NCBI RefSeq assembly: GCF_019973775.1
Contig: NZ_AP025032.1
Span: forward strand, 3,224,001-3,288,000
Direction: 5' to 3'
DNA from: Aureimonas sp. SA4125
Lineage (GTDB): Bacteria; Pseudomonadota; Alphaproteobacteria; Rhizobiales; Rhizobiaceae
Length of the DNA stretch: 64,000 nucleotides
Numbering within the stretch: the first letter of the stretch is position 1; each line of letters starts with the position of its first letter. Below, in pieces: positions 1 through 7,377 of this stretch. A program made the position numbers and the translations under genes. Under the pieces are notes generated by a model, which did not search any database, was not told the origin of the DNA, and saw nothing but the letters and a program-made list of their open reading frames with translations.

Positions 1-362
1 GCGACCTTGACGATCGCGAGCTCCCGCTCGATCGGGCTGTCGAGCTGGCCGTTGCGGCCGAGAAGCGTGAGGTCGACGACGCGGTGCACCGGCACGATGC
101 GATCGAGCTGGCTCTTCAGCTGCTCGATGACATGCGGCGCGCCGCGCGTCACGACGGTGATGCGCGACAGGTGCTTGTCATGCTCGGTTTCCGAGACGGT
201 GAGGCTCTCGATGTTGTAGCCTCGGCCGGAGAAGAGGCCGATGACGCGGGCGAGAACGCCCGGCTCGTTGTCGACCAGGAGCGCCAGGGTACGCGTCTCG
301 GACGTCTCCTTTTCCTCGGTGATGAAGTAGGCCGAGGCTGGTGGCTGGACTGCTTTGTTCAT
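1..362 (-). CDS. ilvN: Acetolactate synthase small (regulatory) subunit, partial
   Basis: Regulatory subunit of acetohydroxyacid synthase, the first common enzyme of isoleucine, valine and leucine synthesis; it carries the ACT domain that gives valine feedback inhibition. The reading frame from the ATG at 362 starts MNKAVQPPASAYFI and soon shows the ACT signature LALLVDNEPGVLARVIGLFS, then RGYNIESLTVSETE. About 120 N-terminal residues are present and the 3' end lies outside the window. Its catalytic partner ilvB lies further upstream on the same strand, but an oppositely oriented gene (537-1520) sits between them, so the two are not a simple overlapping operon. Identification is secure; the start is supported by the match to the family N-terminus. 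Confidence 0.93.
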   Translation of the reverse strand, partial: MNKAVQPPASAYFITEEKETSETRTLALLVDNEPGVLARVIGLFSGRGYNIESLTVSETEHDKHLSRITVVTRGAPHVIEQLKSQLDRIVPVHRVVDLTLLGRNGQLDSPIERELAIVKV

Positions 363-536
363 GTCGCTCTCGCTTCGGAAAAAGTGCTGGCGGCCATCGC
401 CGTCATGGGTATGGAGGGACGGGGAGCCGGCTTCGATGGCACCCGTTCTGCCCGGTTTGCATTGAGTCTTGGCGCGGCTCGGGCCAAAGTGCCGCCCGAC
501 ACACCGCACCGCCGTTCACCTGAGGAGCCGGTCGAC

Positions 537-1520
537 ATGGCCAACCCGATCAAACTCATGCTGGTGGCGAGCCTTGCCGTCCTCATGCCCTCCTCCGTCG
601 TCGGCGCGCAAGAGGCCTGCAGCGGCGCCGAGGAGGGCATAGTCTTCGGCGAGGTTGTTCCCGTCGGCGGCGGCAAGGCCACGCTCGAGCTGCTTTGCCG
701 GGACGGCCAGCTGACGGCGGTCCCCATCGACGCGCCTTCAGGCAGCGCCGGGATCGATCGCGGCGGTCCGCCGATCTCGCTCGACGGGACGTCGCCCGAG
801 GCTGGAAGTGTCGAGGAGATTCCGGAGGGAAGCGAGAGCGCCGAGGCTCCTGCCGATCCCGACGCGACCGGGCGCCACGCCGCCGGCGTCGCCGGGCAGG
901 CACCGACGGAGTCGATCACGCAGTCGCCGGCCGAACCGGCGATGGCACCCTCCACCCTGCCGCCTGTCGGCGAGCGCGGCGATGAGAACGCCAACAAGCC
1001 GGGCGTTTCGGCCGATGCCGCGGATGGCGGCCGCAAGCCCGGGGAGGCCAAGAGCGACGCCCGCATTGCGCCTGCGGACACGGGCGAACCTGCAGCAAGC
1101 GCCGCGTCACCCGCCACGTCGCCGGAAATGGTGCGGGTGCCTGGCGCCATTGCCAGTGCCGCGCGCAGCGTGGTTCCCGGTATCACCTTCAAGAACGTCG
1201 TCCTTTCCCGGGACGGCCCGTCGACCGTCTATGGCCTGGCCGGTGAAAATCAGTCCGGCCGCGGCGTCGCGGTCGACGTCGATCAGGCCGGCACGGTGCT
1301 TCGCGTCGATCGGCAGATCGGCATGAGCGAAATTCCGCCGGAGATCCTGCGGCTGTCCGAGGCGGTGCTGCCGGACGCCAGGACCGAGAAGGCGATGATG
1401 TCGCTGCGGCCGAACTTCCAGAGCTTCTTCGTCCTGTCGGGGCAGACCGCCCGGAACGAAGATTTCGCCCTCGAGATCCGCGCCGACGGTCGCAGCCTCA
1501 GCTTTCTCGACGAGCGCTAA
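537..1520 (+). CDS. Secreted Ala/Pro/Glu-rich hypothetical protein
   Basis: I do not recognise a family. The 327-residue product starts with a typical Sec signal peptide (MANPIKLMLVASLAVLMPSS, cleavage near VVGA-QEA), so it is probably periplasmic or extracytoplasmic. Residues about 70-210 are low-complexity, rich in Ala, Pro, Glu and Ser and probably disordered; the last ~120 residues look folded (ITFKNVVLSRDGPSTVYGLA and onward). The ATG at 537 is chosen because a GAGGAG Shine-Dalgarno lies ahead of it and the signal peptide begins there; the frame is open further upstream but that part is antisense to ilvN. It lies head-on between ilvB and ilvN. No function is assigned. Confidence 0.72.
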   Translation: MANPIKLMLVASLAVLMPSSVVGAQEACSGAEEGIVFGEVVPVGGGKATLELLCRDGQLTAVPIDAPSGSAGIDRGGPPISLDGTSPEAGSVEEIPEGSESAEAPADPDATGRHAAGVAGQAPTESITQSPAEPAMAPSTLPPVGERGDENANKPGVSADAADGGRKPGEAKSDARIAPADTGEPAASAASPATSPEMVRVPGAIASAARSVVPGITFKNVVLSRDGPSTVYGLAGENQSGRGVAVDVDQAGTVLRVDRQIGMSEIPPEILRLSEAVLPDARTEKAMMSLRPNFQSFFVLSGQTARNEDFALEIRADGRSLSFLDER

Positions 1521-1529
1521 AACCTCGGC

Positions 1530-1561
1530 GGCCCGCCCCGCCTTTCCCGGCAGGGCGGGCC
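1530..1561. terminator. GC-rich hairpin between convergent genes
   Basis: A 9-bp perfect inverted repeat (GGCCCGCCC / GGGCGGGCC) lies in the 47-bp gap between the convergent stop codons of the secreted protein and ilvB. There is no U-tract on the plus strand; on the minus strand a GGTTTTA follows a few bases after the stem. It may act as a weak bidirectional terminator. Low certainty. Confidence 0.4.
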
Positions 1562-1567
1562 AAGATC

Positions 1568-3361
1568 CTACACCAGTGCCGCGCCCTTGGCGTCGATCGC
1601 CTTGGAGACGGCATCGTCCGTCGCCTCGTCCGGCAGCATCATCTCGTTATGCGCCTTGCCCGAGGGGATCATCGGGAAGCAGTTGGCGAGATTGGCGACG
1701 CGACAATCGAAGATCACCGGGCCGGGCGTGTCGATCATCTGCAGGATCGCGGCGTCCAGATCCTCCGGGTTCTCGCAGCGCAGGCCGGTGCCGCCATAGG
1801 CTTCGGCAAGCTTCACGAAGTCCGGCAGCGCCTCCGAATAGGAGTTCGACAGGCGGTTGCCGTGCAGCAGCTGCTGCCACTGGCGCACCATGCCCATGTA
1901 TTGGTTGTTCAGGATGAAGATCTTGATCGGTGCACCGTGCTGGATGGCGGTCGACATTTCCTGCATCATCATCTGGATCGAAGCGTCGCCGGCGATGTCG
2001 ATGACGAGCGCATCCGGATGCGCGATCTGGACGCCCAGCGCCGCCGGCAGGCCGTAGCCCATGGTGCCGAGGCCGCCCGACGTCATCCAGCGGTTCGGCT
2101 CCTCGAAGCGGTAGAACTGCGCCGCCCACATCTGGTGCTGGCCGACCTCGGTGGTGATGTAGGTGTCGCGGTCCTTCGTCAGCACGTAGAGCCGCTGGAT
2201 GGCGTATTGCGGCATGATCACCTTGTCGCCCTGGGCATAGGCCAGGCAGTCACGACCGCGCCAGGCGTCGATCCGCTCCCACCAGGCGCGCAGCGGCTCG
2301 GCATTGGGCTTGCGTCCCTCGGCCTTCCACAGCCGGACCATGTCGGACAGGACATGCGCGACGTCGCCGACGATCGGCAGTTGGACGTGCACGGTCTTGT
2401 TGATCGACGAGCGGTCGATGTCGATGTGGATCTTCGTCGAGTTCGGTGAGAAGGCGTCGAGCCGTCCGGTGATGCGGTCGTCGAAGCGCGCACCGATGCA
2501 CAGCATGACGTCGCAGTCGTGCATGGCGAGATTGGCCTCGTAGGTCCCGTGCATGCCGAGCATGCCGAGCCAGTTGTCGCCCGAAGCCGGATAGGCGCCG
2601 AGACCGAGCAGCGTCGAGGTGATCGGCGCATTGGTCAGCGCGACGAGTTCGCGCAGCAGCCGGCTCGCCTCGGGCCCGGAATTGATGACGCCGCCGCCGG
2701 AGTAGATCACCGGACGCTTGGCATTGGCCATCAGCTCGATGGCCGCGCGAACGCGCCCTTCCTCGGCGTCGAGTTGCGGCCGATAGCTCTCGTGGCTCTG
2801 GATCGCCGCTGGCGGCGTATAGGTGCCGGTGGCGAACTGCACGTCCTTCGGCACGTCGACGACGACGGGGCCCGGACGGCCCGTGGTGGCGACATGGAAT
2901 GCCTCGTGCAGGACGCGGGAGAGGTCCTCGACGTCCTTCACGAGCCAGTTGTGCTTCGTGCAGGGCCGCGTGATGCCGACGGTGTCGCATTCCTGGAAGG
3001 CGTCTGAGCCGATCAGCATGGTCGGCGCCTGGCCGGTGATGCAGACGAGCGGGATCGAGTCGGACAGGGCGTCCTGCAGCGGCGTGACCATGTTCGTCGC
3101 GCCGGGACCGGACGTGACGAGCACGACGCCGGGCTTGCCGGTCGAGCGGGCATAGCCTTCCGCGGCATGGCCGGCGCCCTGCTCGTGCCGAACGAGGATG
3201 TGCTTGATGGCGTCCTGCTGGAACAGCACGTCATAGATCGGCAGAACGGCGCCACCGGGATAGCCGAACAGGTGCTCGACGCCGTGATCGCGCATCGCCT
3301 GAACGACCATCTGGGCGCCCGTCATTTTGCGTGGTCCGTCAGTCCGTGGTCCGTCAGTCAT
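1568..3361 (-). CDS. ilvB: Acetolactate synthase large (catalytic) subunit
   Basis: ThDP-dependent catalytic subunit of acetohydroxyacid synthase, condensing two pyruvates, or pyruvate with 2-oxobutyrate, in branched-chain amino acid synthesis. The 597-residue product has the normal order: an N-terminal Pyr domain with the catalytic glutamate in VRHEQGAGHAAEGYAR, the central FAD-type domain, and a C-terminal PP domain with the ThDP motif GDASIQMMMQEMSTA...NNQYMGMVRQWQ. I use ATG 3361; an in-frame ATG at 3325 (MTGAQMVVQAM) would skip a tandem TDGPR-TDGPR repeat and is an alternative, as is one at 3418. A 200-nt leader upstream encodes an LIVV leader peptide and an intrinsic terminator, so expression is probably controlled by attenuation. 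Confidence 0.96.
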   Translation of the reverse strand: MTDGPRTDGPRKMTGAQMVVQAMRDHGVEHLFGYPGGAVLPIYDVLFQQDAIKHILVRHEQGAGHAAEGYARSTGKPGVVLVTSGPGATNMVTPLQDALSDSIPLVCITGQAPTMLIGSDAFQECDTVGITRPCTKHNWLVKDVEDLSRVLHEAFHVATTGRPGPVVVDVPKDVQFATGTYTPPAAIQSHESYRPQLDAEEGRVRAAIELMANAKRPVIYSGGGVINSGPEASRLLRELVALTNAPITSTLLGLGAYPASGDNWLGMLGMHGTYEANLAMHDCDVMLCIGARFDDRITGRLDAFSPNSTKIHIDIDRSSINKTVHVQLPIVGDVAHVLSDMVRLWKAEGRKPNAEPLRAWWERIDAWRGRDCLAYAQGDKVIMPQYAIQRLYVLTKDRDTYITTEVGQHQMWAAQFYRFEEPNRWMTSGGLGTMGYGLPAALGVQIAHPDALVIDIAGDASIQMMMQEMSTAIQHGAPIKIFILNNQYMGMVRQWQQLLHGNRLSNSYSEALPDFVKLAEAYGGTGLRCENPEDLDAAILQMIDTPGPVIFDCRVANLANCFPMIPSGKAHNEMMLPDEATDDAVSKAIDAKGAALV

Positions 3362-3461
3362 CGTGTTACACCGCTCTGGAAGCCTCACCGCTGCTTCCGA
3401 TCTTTCGGAAGGCTGCATGCGGATCGCTGATTATTCTGGAAGGAGCCCGAAATCCGGGCAA

Positions 3462-3486
3462 TAAAAAAGGCCCCTGAAGGGCCTTG
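3462..3486 (-). terminator. Intrinsic terminator of the ilvB attenuator
   Basis: Read on the minus strand, a 7-bp stem AAGGCCC / GGGCCTT with a TTCAG loop is followed by six U residues. It lies between the leader peptide (stop at 3520) and ilvB, which is where an attenuator terminator belongs. A competing pairing is visible: AGGGCC at the leader stop codon can pair with GGCCCT of the terminator's 5' arm. Confidence 0.85.
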
Positions 3487-3519
3487 AGAAGCGTACACGT
3501 GGCTTTCGCCGGCCGGCCC

Positions 3520-3570
3520 TCAGACCGTCTCGCGTGTACGCCAACCTACTACAATAAGATTCTTGCTCAT
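3520..3570 (-). CDS. ilv leader peptide MSKNLIVVGWRTRETV
   Basis: A 16-codon reading frame from ATG 3570 to TGA 3520 encodes four consecutive regulatory codons, Leu-Ile-Val-Val, at positions 5-8. This is the signature of a branched-chain amino acid attenuation leader. Codons 10-13 contain GCGTACACG, perfectly complementary to CGTGTACGC 26 nt past the stop, and the stop region AGGGCC is complementary to the terminator 5' arm at 3479-3485. Ribosome stalling at the LIVV codons would therefore disfavour the first hairpin and allow antitermination. There is no Shine-Dalgarno: a good promoter -10 ends seven bases before the ATG, suggesting leaderless translation, as known for trpL of Sinorhizobium. 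Family assignment is inference from codon content and architecture. Confidence 0.85.
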   Translation of the reverse strand: MSKNLIVVGWRTRETV

Positions 3571-3577
3571 GAGCGAA

Positions 3578-3606
3578 AGACTATTCCGACTTCGCCCGCG
3601 CGTCAA
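3578..3606 (-). promoter_or_regulatory. Promoter of the ilvB leader transcript
   Basis: On the minus strand TTGACG (3606-3601), a 17-bp spacer and TAGTCT (3583-3578) give a sigma-70-type promoter. The expected start point, about seven bases after the -10, falls on or one base before the A of the leader-peptide ATG at 3570. Confidence 0.65.
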
Positions 3607-3638
3607 CGCAGAAACAGGAACACCTGTGCTGCACTGCG

Positions 3639-4448
3639 TCATCCGGTCAGGTCGGTGTTGATGCGCCGGTACCGCGCCTGCGCCAGCGCATAGAGACCGA
3701 AGGCCGCAAGACCCAGCCCCGTCGCGGCCAGGTAGACCCATCCGTAGCTCCACCCCGCCAGAGCGTCGAGAGCCGTCGCAAGCCCCGGCTTGTCCCCCTC
3801 GGCATAGGACGCTGCACCGGTGACGAGCAGGAAGGCGAGCAGCAGGAATGTCAGCCCGCGGGCGATCAAGCCGGCCTGGAAGACGGTCTTCATCCAGCGT
3901 TTGTCCTGGGGAAGTTGCATGTATTTCTCGAAGCCAGCCGTCACGCCCTTGGCGACGTGCGCCGCGCCGACGCCGGTCATCAGCGCCGCGATGGCATAGG
4001 TGGCGATCTGCCCGTAGCCGGCCGCGTAGGTCCTGGCGAGAGCCTCGTCGAGGAAGCCACCGCCCTCGGACCTGCTGCCGACGAGGAGAAGGGCGGCGAA
4101 GAGCGCGAGGGTACCGTAGGAGAATGCGCTGCCGACAAGCCCCGCCCGGACGGCCAGCCCCTTGGCGCCCGTGCCGTGATGGTCGAGATCGAACCCCGCC
4201 TGGAGAAGCCTCCAGACGACGAAGGCGACCAAGGCGGCGACGAGGACCAGGAGCAGGATGGACCCGCCGGTGGTGCCGAACACCGTCCGCACCGCATCCT
4301 TCGAATCCATCGTCCGCCCGGTCGCATAGGCCGCCTTGAAGGCGAAATAGCCGATCACGAGATAGACAAGCCCGCGCGCCGTATAGCCGATGCGCGCGGC
4401 GCCTTCGAGGAAGCCGCTGGCCCGATCGATCACCTGTTCGCCCATCAT
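3639..4448 (-). CDS. DUF1206 family inner-membrane protein
   Basis: The 269-residue product is very hydrophobic, with about six membrane segments arranged as three repeats of a two-helix unit. Each repeat begins with a motif of the type RIGYTARGLVYLVIGYFAFKAA, seen again as LVGSAFSYGTLALFAALLL and LIARGLTFLLLAFLL. This repeat pattern is that of DUF1206, a family of unknown function. An AGGT/GGAGAG ribosome-binding sequence precedes two adjacent ATGs at 4448 and 4445; either may be used. It is transcribed towards the ilvB leader but is a separate unit, since the ilv promoter lies between them. No function can be assigned from the sequence. Confidence 0.85.
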   Translation of the reverse strand: MMGEQVIDRASGFLEGAARIGYTARGLVYLVIGYFAFKAAYATGRTMDSKDAVRTVFGTTGGSILLLVLVAALVAFVVWRLLQAGFDLDHHGTGAKGLAVRAGLVGSAFSYGTLALFAALLLVGSRSEGGGFLDEALARTYAAGYGQIATYAIAALMTGVGAAHVAKGVTAGFEKYMQLPQDKRWMKTVFQAGLIARGLTFLLLAFLLVTGAASYAEGDKPGLATALDALAGWSYGWVYLAATGLGLAAFGLYALAQARYRRINTDLTG

Positions 4449-4544
4449 CGCACCTGCTCTCCGCGTCCGGCTCGATCGACCGAGCGACGTACAAGATGAG
4501 CAATAGGGCAGCGCTCCGGATTTGGCACCCCGGCGGTCGCGAGA

Positions 4545-5348
4545 TCACGCGTGGATGCGATTGCGACCGGCTTGTTTGGCATTGTAGAGATTGACGTCGG
4601 CGCGCTTCAGCAGGTCCGCAGGATCGAAGGTTCCCCCGCCCTGCGCGATGGCGAGGCCGACCGACATGGTGATGCGGAGGCGGACATTGCCGACGTCCAG
4701 CCCGAGGCGCTCGACGGCCAATCGCAGGCGCTCGGCAAACGCCCAGAGCGCTTCCCGTTCCATGTTCGGAACGATCACGGCAAATTCCTCGCCACCAAGA
4801 CGCGCCACGAAGTCATGGTGGCGCGTGTATTCGAGCAGGCACCGCGACACGGCGCGCAAAACCTCGTCGCCGACATCGTGACCATAGGTATCGTTGATGC
4901 TCTTGAAGTGGTCGAGATCGATGATCATCAGACCGACGGGCCGGCCAATTCGCGAAAACTCATCGAGATACTGCGCAAACGCCTCATCGAAATACCGCCG
5001 ATTGTTGAGGCCGGTCATGCCATCGGTCAGTGCGGCGAGTTCCATCTCCGAAGATCGGCGACGCAAGTCGTCCGTCAGCATGTGAAGTTCGCCCTTTTCG
5101 CGCGACTGCGCCCGGATCATTGGGAGGACCAGAAACAGGCAGATCGCCACGGCCACGGCGAGCATCAACTCGGCACCAAGGCATAGCCTCTGGACGAAAT
5201 CGGCGATCAGCAGATCCTCCGGGGAAGCGCCTGGCGGCATCTCGGAGAACTGGCTGAGGAGGACATAGACAAGCGCGACCGCGCCGGAGATCGGCAGCAG
5301 CAGCGCAAGAACCGCGATTTCTGCCTTCCTCGAACTCATGGGTTCCAT
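4545..5348 (-). CDS. Membrane-anchored diguanylate cyclase (GGDEF)
   Basis: Predicted to make cyclic di-GMP from two GTP. Two transmembrane helices near the N-terminus (around residues 9-30 and 55-78) flank a short periplasmic loop and are followed by a cytoplasmic GGDEF domain. The active-site signature is RLGGEEFAVIVP, and an RHHD sequence five residues upstream is the RxxD inhibitory site, so product inhibition is expected. The C-terminal LLKRADVNLYNAKQAGRN is typical of active cyclases. I prefer ATG 5348 (or 5339) over the longer frame that overlaps miaA. It is downstream of miaA on the same strand and may be co-transcribed. Confidence 0.9.
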   Translation of the reverse strand: MEPMSSRKAEIAVLALLLPISGAVALVYVLLSQFSEMPPGASPEDLLIADFVQRLCLGAELMLAVAVAICLFLVLPMIRAQSREKGELHMLTDDLRRRSSEMELAALTDGMTGLNNRRYFDEAFAQYLDEFSRIGRPVGLMIIDLDHFKSINDTYGHDVGDEVLRAVSRCLLEYTRHHDFVARLGGEEFAVIVPNMEREALWAFAERLRLAVERLGLDVGNVRLRITMSVGLAIAQGGGTFDPADLLKRADVNLYNAKQAGRNRIHA

Positions 5349-5388
5349 TCGCCTGCCGCACTGGGAGTCAGCGTAGGCCAGTGAGCGT

Positions 5389-6330
5389 TTAACCAGCCTT
5401 AAGGCTCTCAATCAAATCTCGGCGATCTCTGTCGGAAAGTGCGGTCATTCTCAGCCAGTCGTCACCCAGTTGGTGCCGGAACCAGGTGTCCTGCCGCTTG
5501 GCATATTGCCGGCTTCGCGTGACGGCCCGATCCCGGGCTTGCGCGAGCGACATCTCGCCCCTCAGATGCGCGTTCAGTTCGGCGACGCCGATTGCCTTGC
5601 CGGCGGTCCCGGCAAGCGCATCGGGAATGGAAGCCAACGCCCTCGCCTCCTCGATGGCGCCTGCCGCGAGCATCATGTCGAAGCGCAGGGCAATGCTCTC
5701 GCGCAGCAAGGGGCGCGGCGGCGTCAAAAGGATCTTCATTGACTTCGTGGTGTCCAAAAGCGGCCGGCCGGCGCCCCGCTGCAGATCGGCCAGGCGACCA
5801 CCAGACGCCTGTCCGATCTCGAGGGCCCTGAGAACGCGCTGCGAATCTCCCGGCCTGATCCGCTCCGCCGCCGCCGGATCGCGCCGCGCGAGGTCCTCGT
5901 GCAGACGTTCCGGGCCGACGTCGACGAGACGCTGGCGCCAGGCGGCGCGAATGGAAGGCGGAACGACCGGCATGTCGTCGATGCCCCCGAGAAGGGCACG
6001 AAAGTAGAGCCCGGTGCCACCGCAGACGATGGGCGTGCGCCCGGAACGGCGGAGATCGCAGAGGAGATCAGCCGCATCCCGTGCCCAGGCGCCGACGCTG
6101 TAGTTGGTGTCGGGATCGACATGGCCGTAGAGCCGGTGGTCTGCGTCCGCGCGGTCTTCTGCCGTCGGCTGCGCGCTGAGAATGGGGAGACCGGCATAGA
6201 CCTGCATCGAATCGGCGTTGACCACGACGCCGTCGACAGCGCGGGCCAGATCGAGCGCCAGGCGCGACTTGCCGCTGGCGGTCGGCCCGGCTATCAGGAC
6301 CGACTGTATTTCACCGCTTGCCAGAGACAT
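5389..6330 (-). CDS. miaA: tRNA dimethylallyltransferase
   Basis: Adds a dimethylallyl group to N6 of A37 in tRNAs reading UNN codons. The 313-residue product has the P-loop GPTASGKSRLALDLA near residue 15, followed by VVNADSMQVYAGLPILSAQP and the IVCGGTGLYFRALLGG motif, all diagnostic. Length is normal for the family. It is divergent from serB, with only eight bases between the two ATG codons, so each promoter probably lies inside or beyond the other's coding region. This divergent miaA/serB arrangement recurs in rhizobia. Confidence 0.96.
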   Translation of the reverse strand: MSLASGEIQSVLIAGPTASGKSRLALDLARAVDGVVVNADSMQVYAGLPILSAQPTAEDRADADHRLYGHVDPDTNYSVGAWARDAADLLCDLRRSGRTPIVCGGTGLYFRALLGGIDDMPVVPPSIRAAWRQRLVDVGPERLHEDLARRDPAAAERIRPGDSQRVLRALEIGQASGGRLADLQRGAGRPLLDTTKSMKILLTPPRPLLRESIALRFDMMLAAGAIEEARALASIPDALAGTAGKAIGVAELNAHLRGEMSLAQARDRAVTRSRQYAKRQDTWFRHQLGDDWLRMTALSDRDRRDLIESLKAG

Positions 6331-6338
6331 TTGCCGCC

Positions 6339-7217
6339 ATGGTCGTCGCTACGCTCATTTCCGCCCGTCGCGAGGCCTGCCTTAGCGAAAGCTTTGCCCG
6401 CCAGACCGCGACCCGCCTCGGCGGAGACCTGATCTGGCTGGAGCGCGGTGTCGCCTGCGACATCCACCTCGCCGTCCCGCCCGGCGAGTTCGCCCTCCGC
6501 GATCTCGAGGACAGCGCCCGCGAGGCTCGGGTCGACTGCGTCGTGCAGGAGGCAGTCGGACGGCGCAAGCGCTTTCTGATCGCCGACATGGATTCGACGA
6601 TGATCGGCGAAGAATGCATCGACGAGCTCGCCGACGTCATCGGCCTGAAGGACACGGTGGCGGAGATCACCGCGCGGGCGATGAACGGCGAGATCGCCTT
6701 CGAACCGGCCCTGCGCGAGCGCGTCGCGCTTCTGGCCGGGTTGCCCGAGCGGATCATCGCCGAGGTCATCGACAGCCGCATCACTCTTGCCGAGGGCGGG
6801 CGCGAGCTGGTCGCGACCATGCGTGCGAACGGCGCCTACACGGCGCTCGTTTCGGGCGGGTTCACAGCCTTCACGAAGGTCGTCGCCGCCCGGCTCGGCT
6901 TCGACGAGACCCGCGCCAACCGTCTGGTGATCGAGGACGGACATCTCACCGGCACGGTCGCCGAGCCGATCCTCGGCCGGGAAGCGAAGATCGAAGCCCT
7001 CCGCGAGATCGCCGCGGCGCGCGGCCTCGGCGTGCGCGATGCGCTGGCGGTTGGCGACGGAGCCAACGATCTGGGAATGATCGGCATCGCCGGAACCGGC
7101 GTCGCGATCCACGCCAAGCCGAGCGTCGCGGCCGCGGCACCCTTCCGCATCGACCACGGCGACCTCACCGCGCTCCTGTTCATGCAAGGCTACGGCACCG
7201 CCGACATCGTCAGATGA
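6339..7217 (+). CDS. serB: Phosphoserine phosphatase
   Basis: Catalyses the last step of serine synthesis, hydrolysing O-phosphoserine. A HAD-superfamily enzyme of 292 residues: an N-terminal ACT-like region (~1-75) and a catalytic domain opening with FLIADMDSTMIGEECIDELAD, which holds the nucleophile and acid/base aspartates. The VSGGFTAFT motif and the metal-binding GDGANDLGMIGIAGTG follow. ATG 6339 is preferred to an in-frame TTG at 6318, which would overlap the start of miaA. Convergent with the DegP-type protease gene. Confidence 0.96.
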   Translation: MVVATLISARREACLSESFARQTATRLGGDLIWLERGVACDIHLAVPPGEFALRDLEDSAREARVDCVVQEAVGRRKRFLIADMDSTMIGEECIDELADVIGLKDTVAEITARAMNGEIAFEPALRERVALLAGLPERIIAEVIDSRITLAEGGRELVATMRANGAYTALVSGGFTAFTKVVAARLGFDETRANRLVIEDGHLTGTVAEPILGREAKIEALREIAAARGLGVRDALAVGDGANDLGMIGIAGTGVAIHAKPSVAAAAPFRIDHGDLTALLFMQGYGTADIVR

Positions 7218-7377
7218 TCTTCCAGACCGCGAACAGGAACCTGCTCGTCCTTGGCTGACAGCCCCCGCAGGGGATGGCTGTGCCGAGGCGATCGGCGCCG
7301 ATCACCGGCGTGACCGGATTGGAAAACTCAGCCGAGCGTCCCCCTTCCGACGATCGTCCTCAGTCGGAAGATCGTCC

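Noticed and set aside
7256..7285. Imperfect CAGCC/GGCTG hairpin after serB
   Set aside because: No U-tract and several bulges; not convincing as a terminator.
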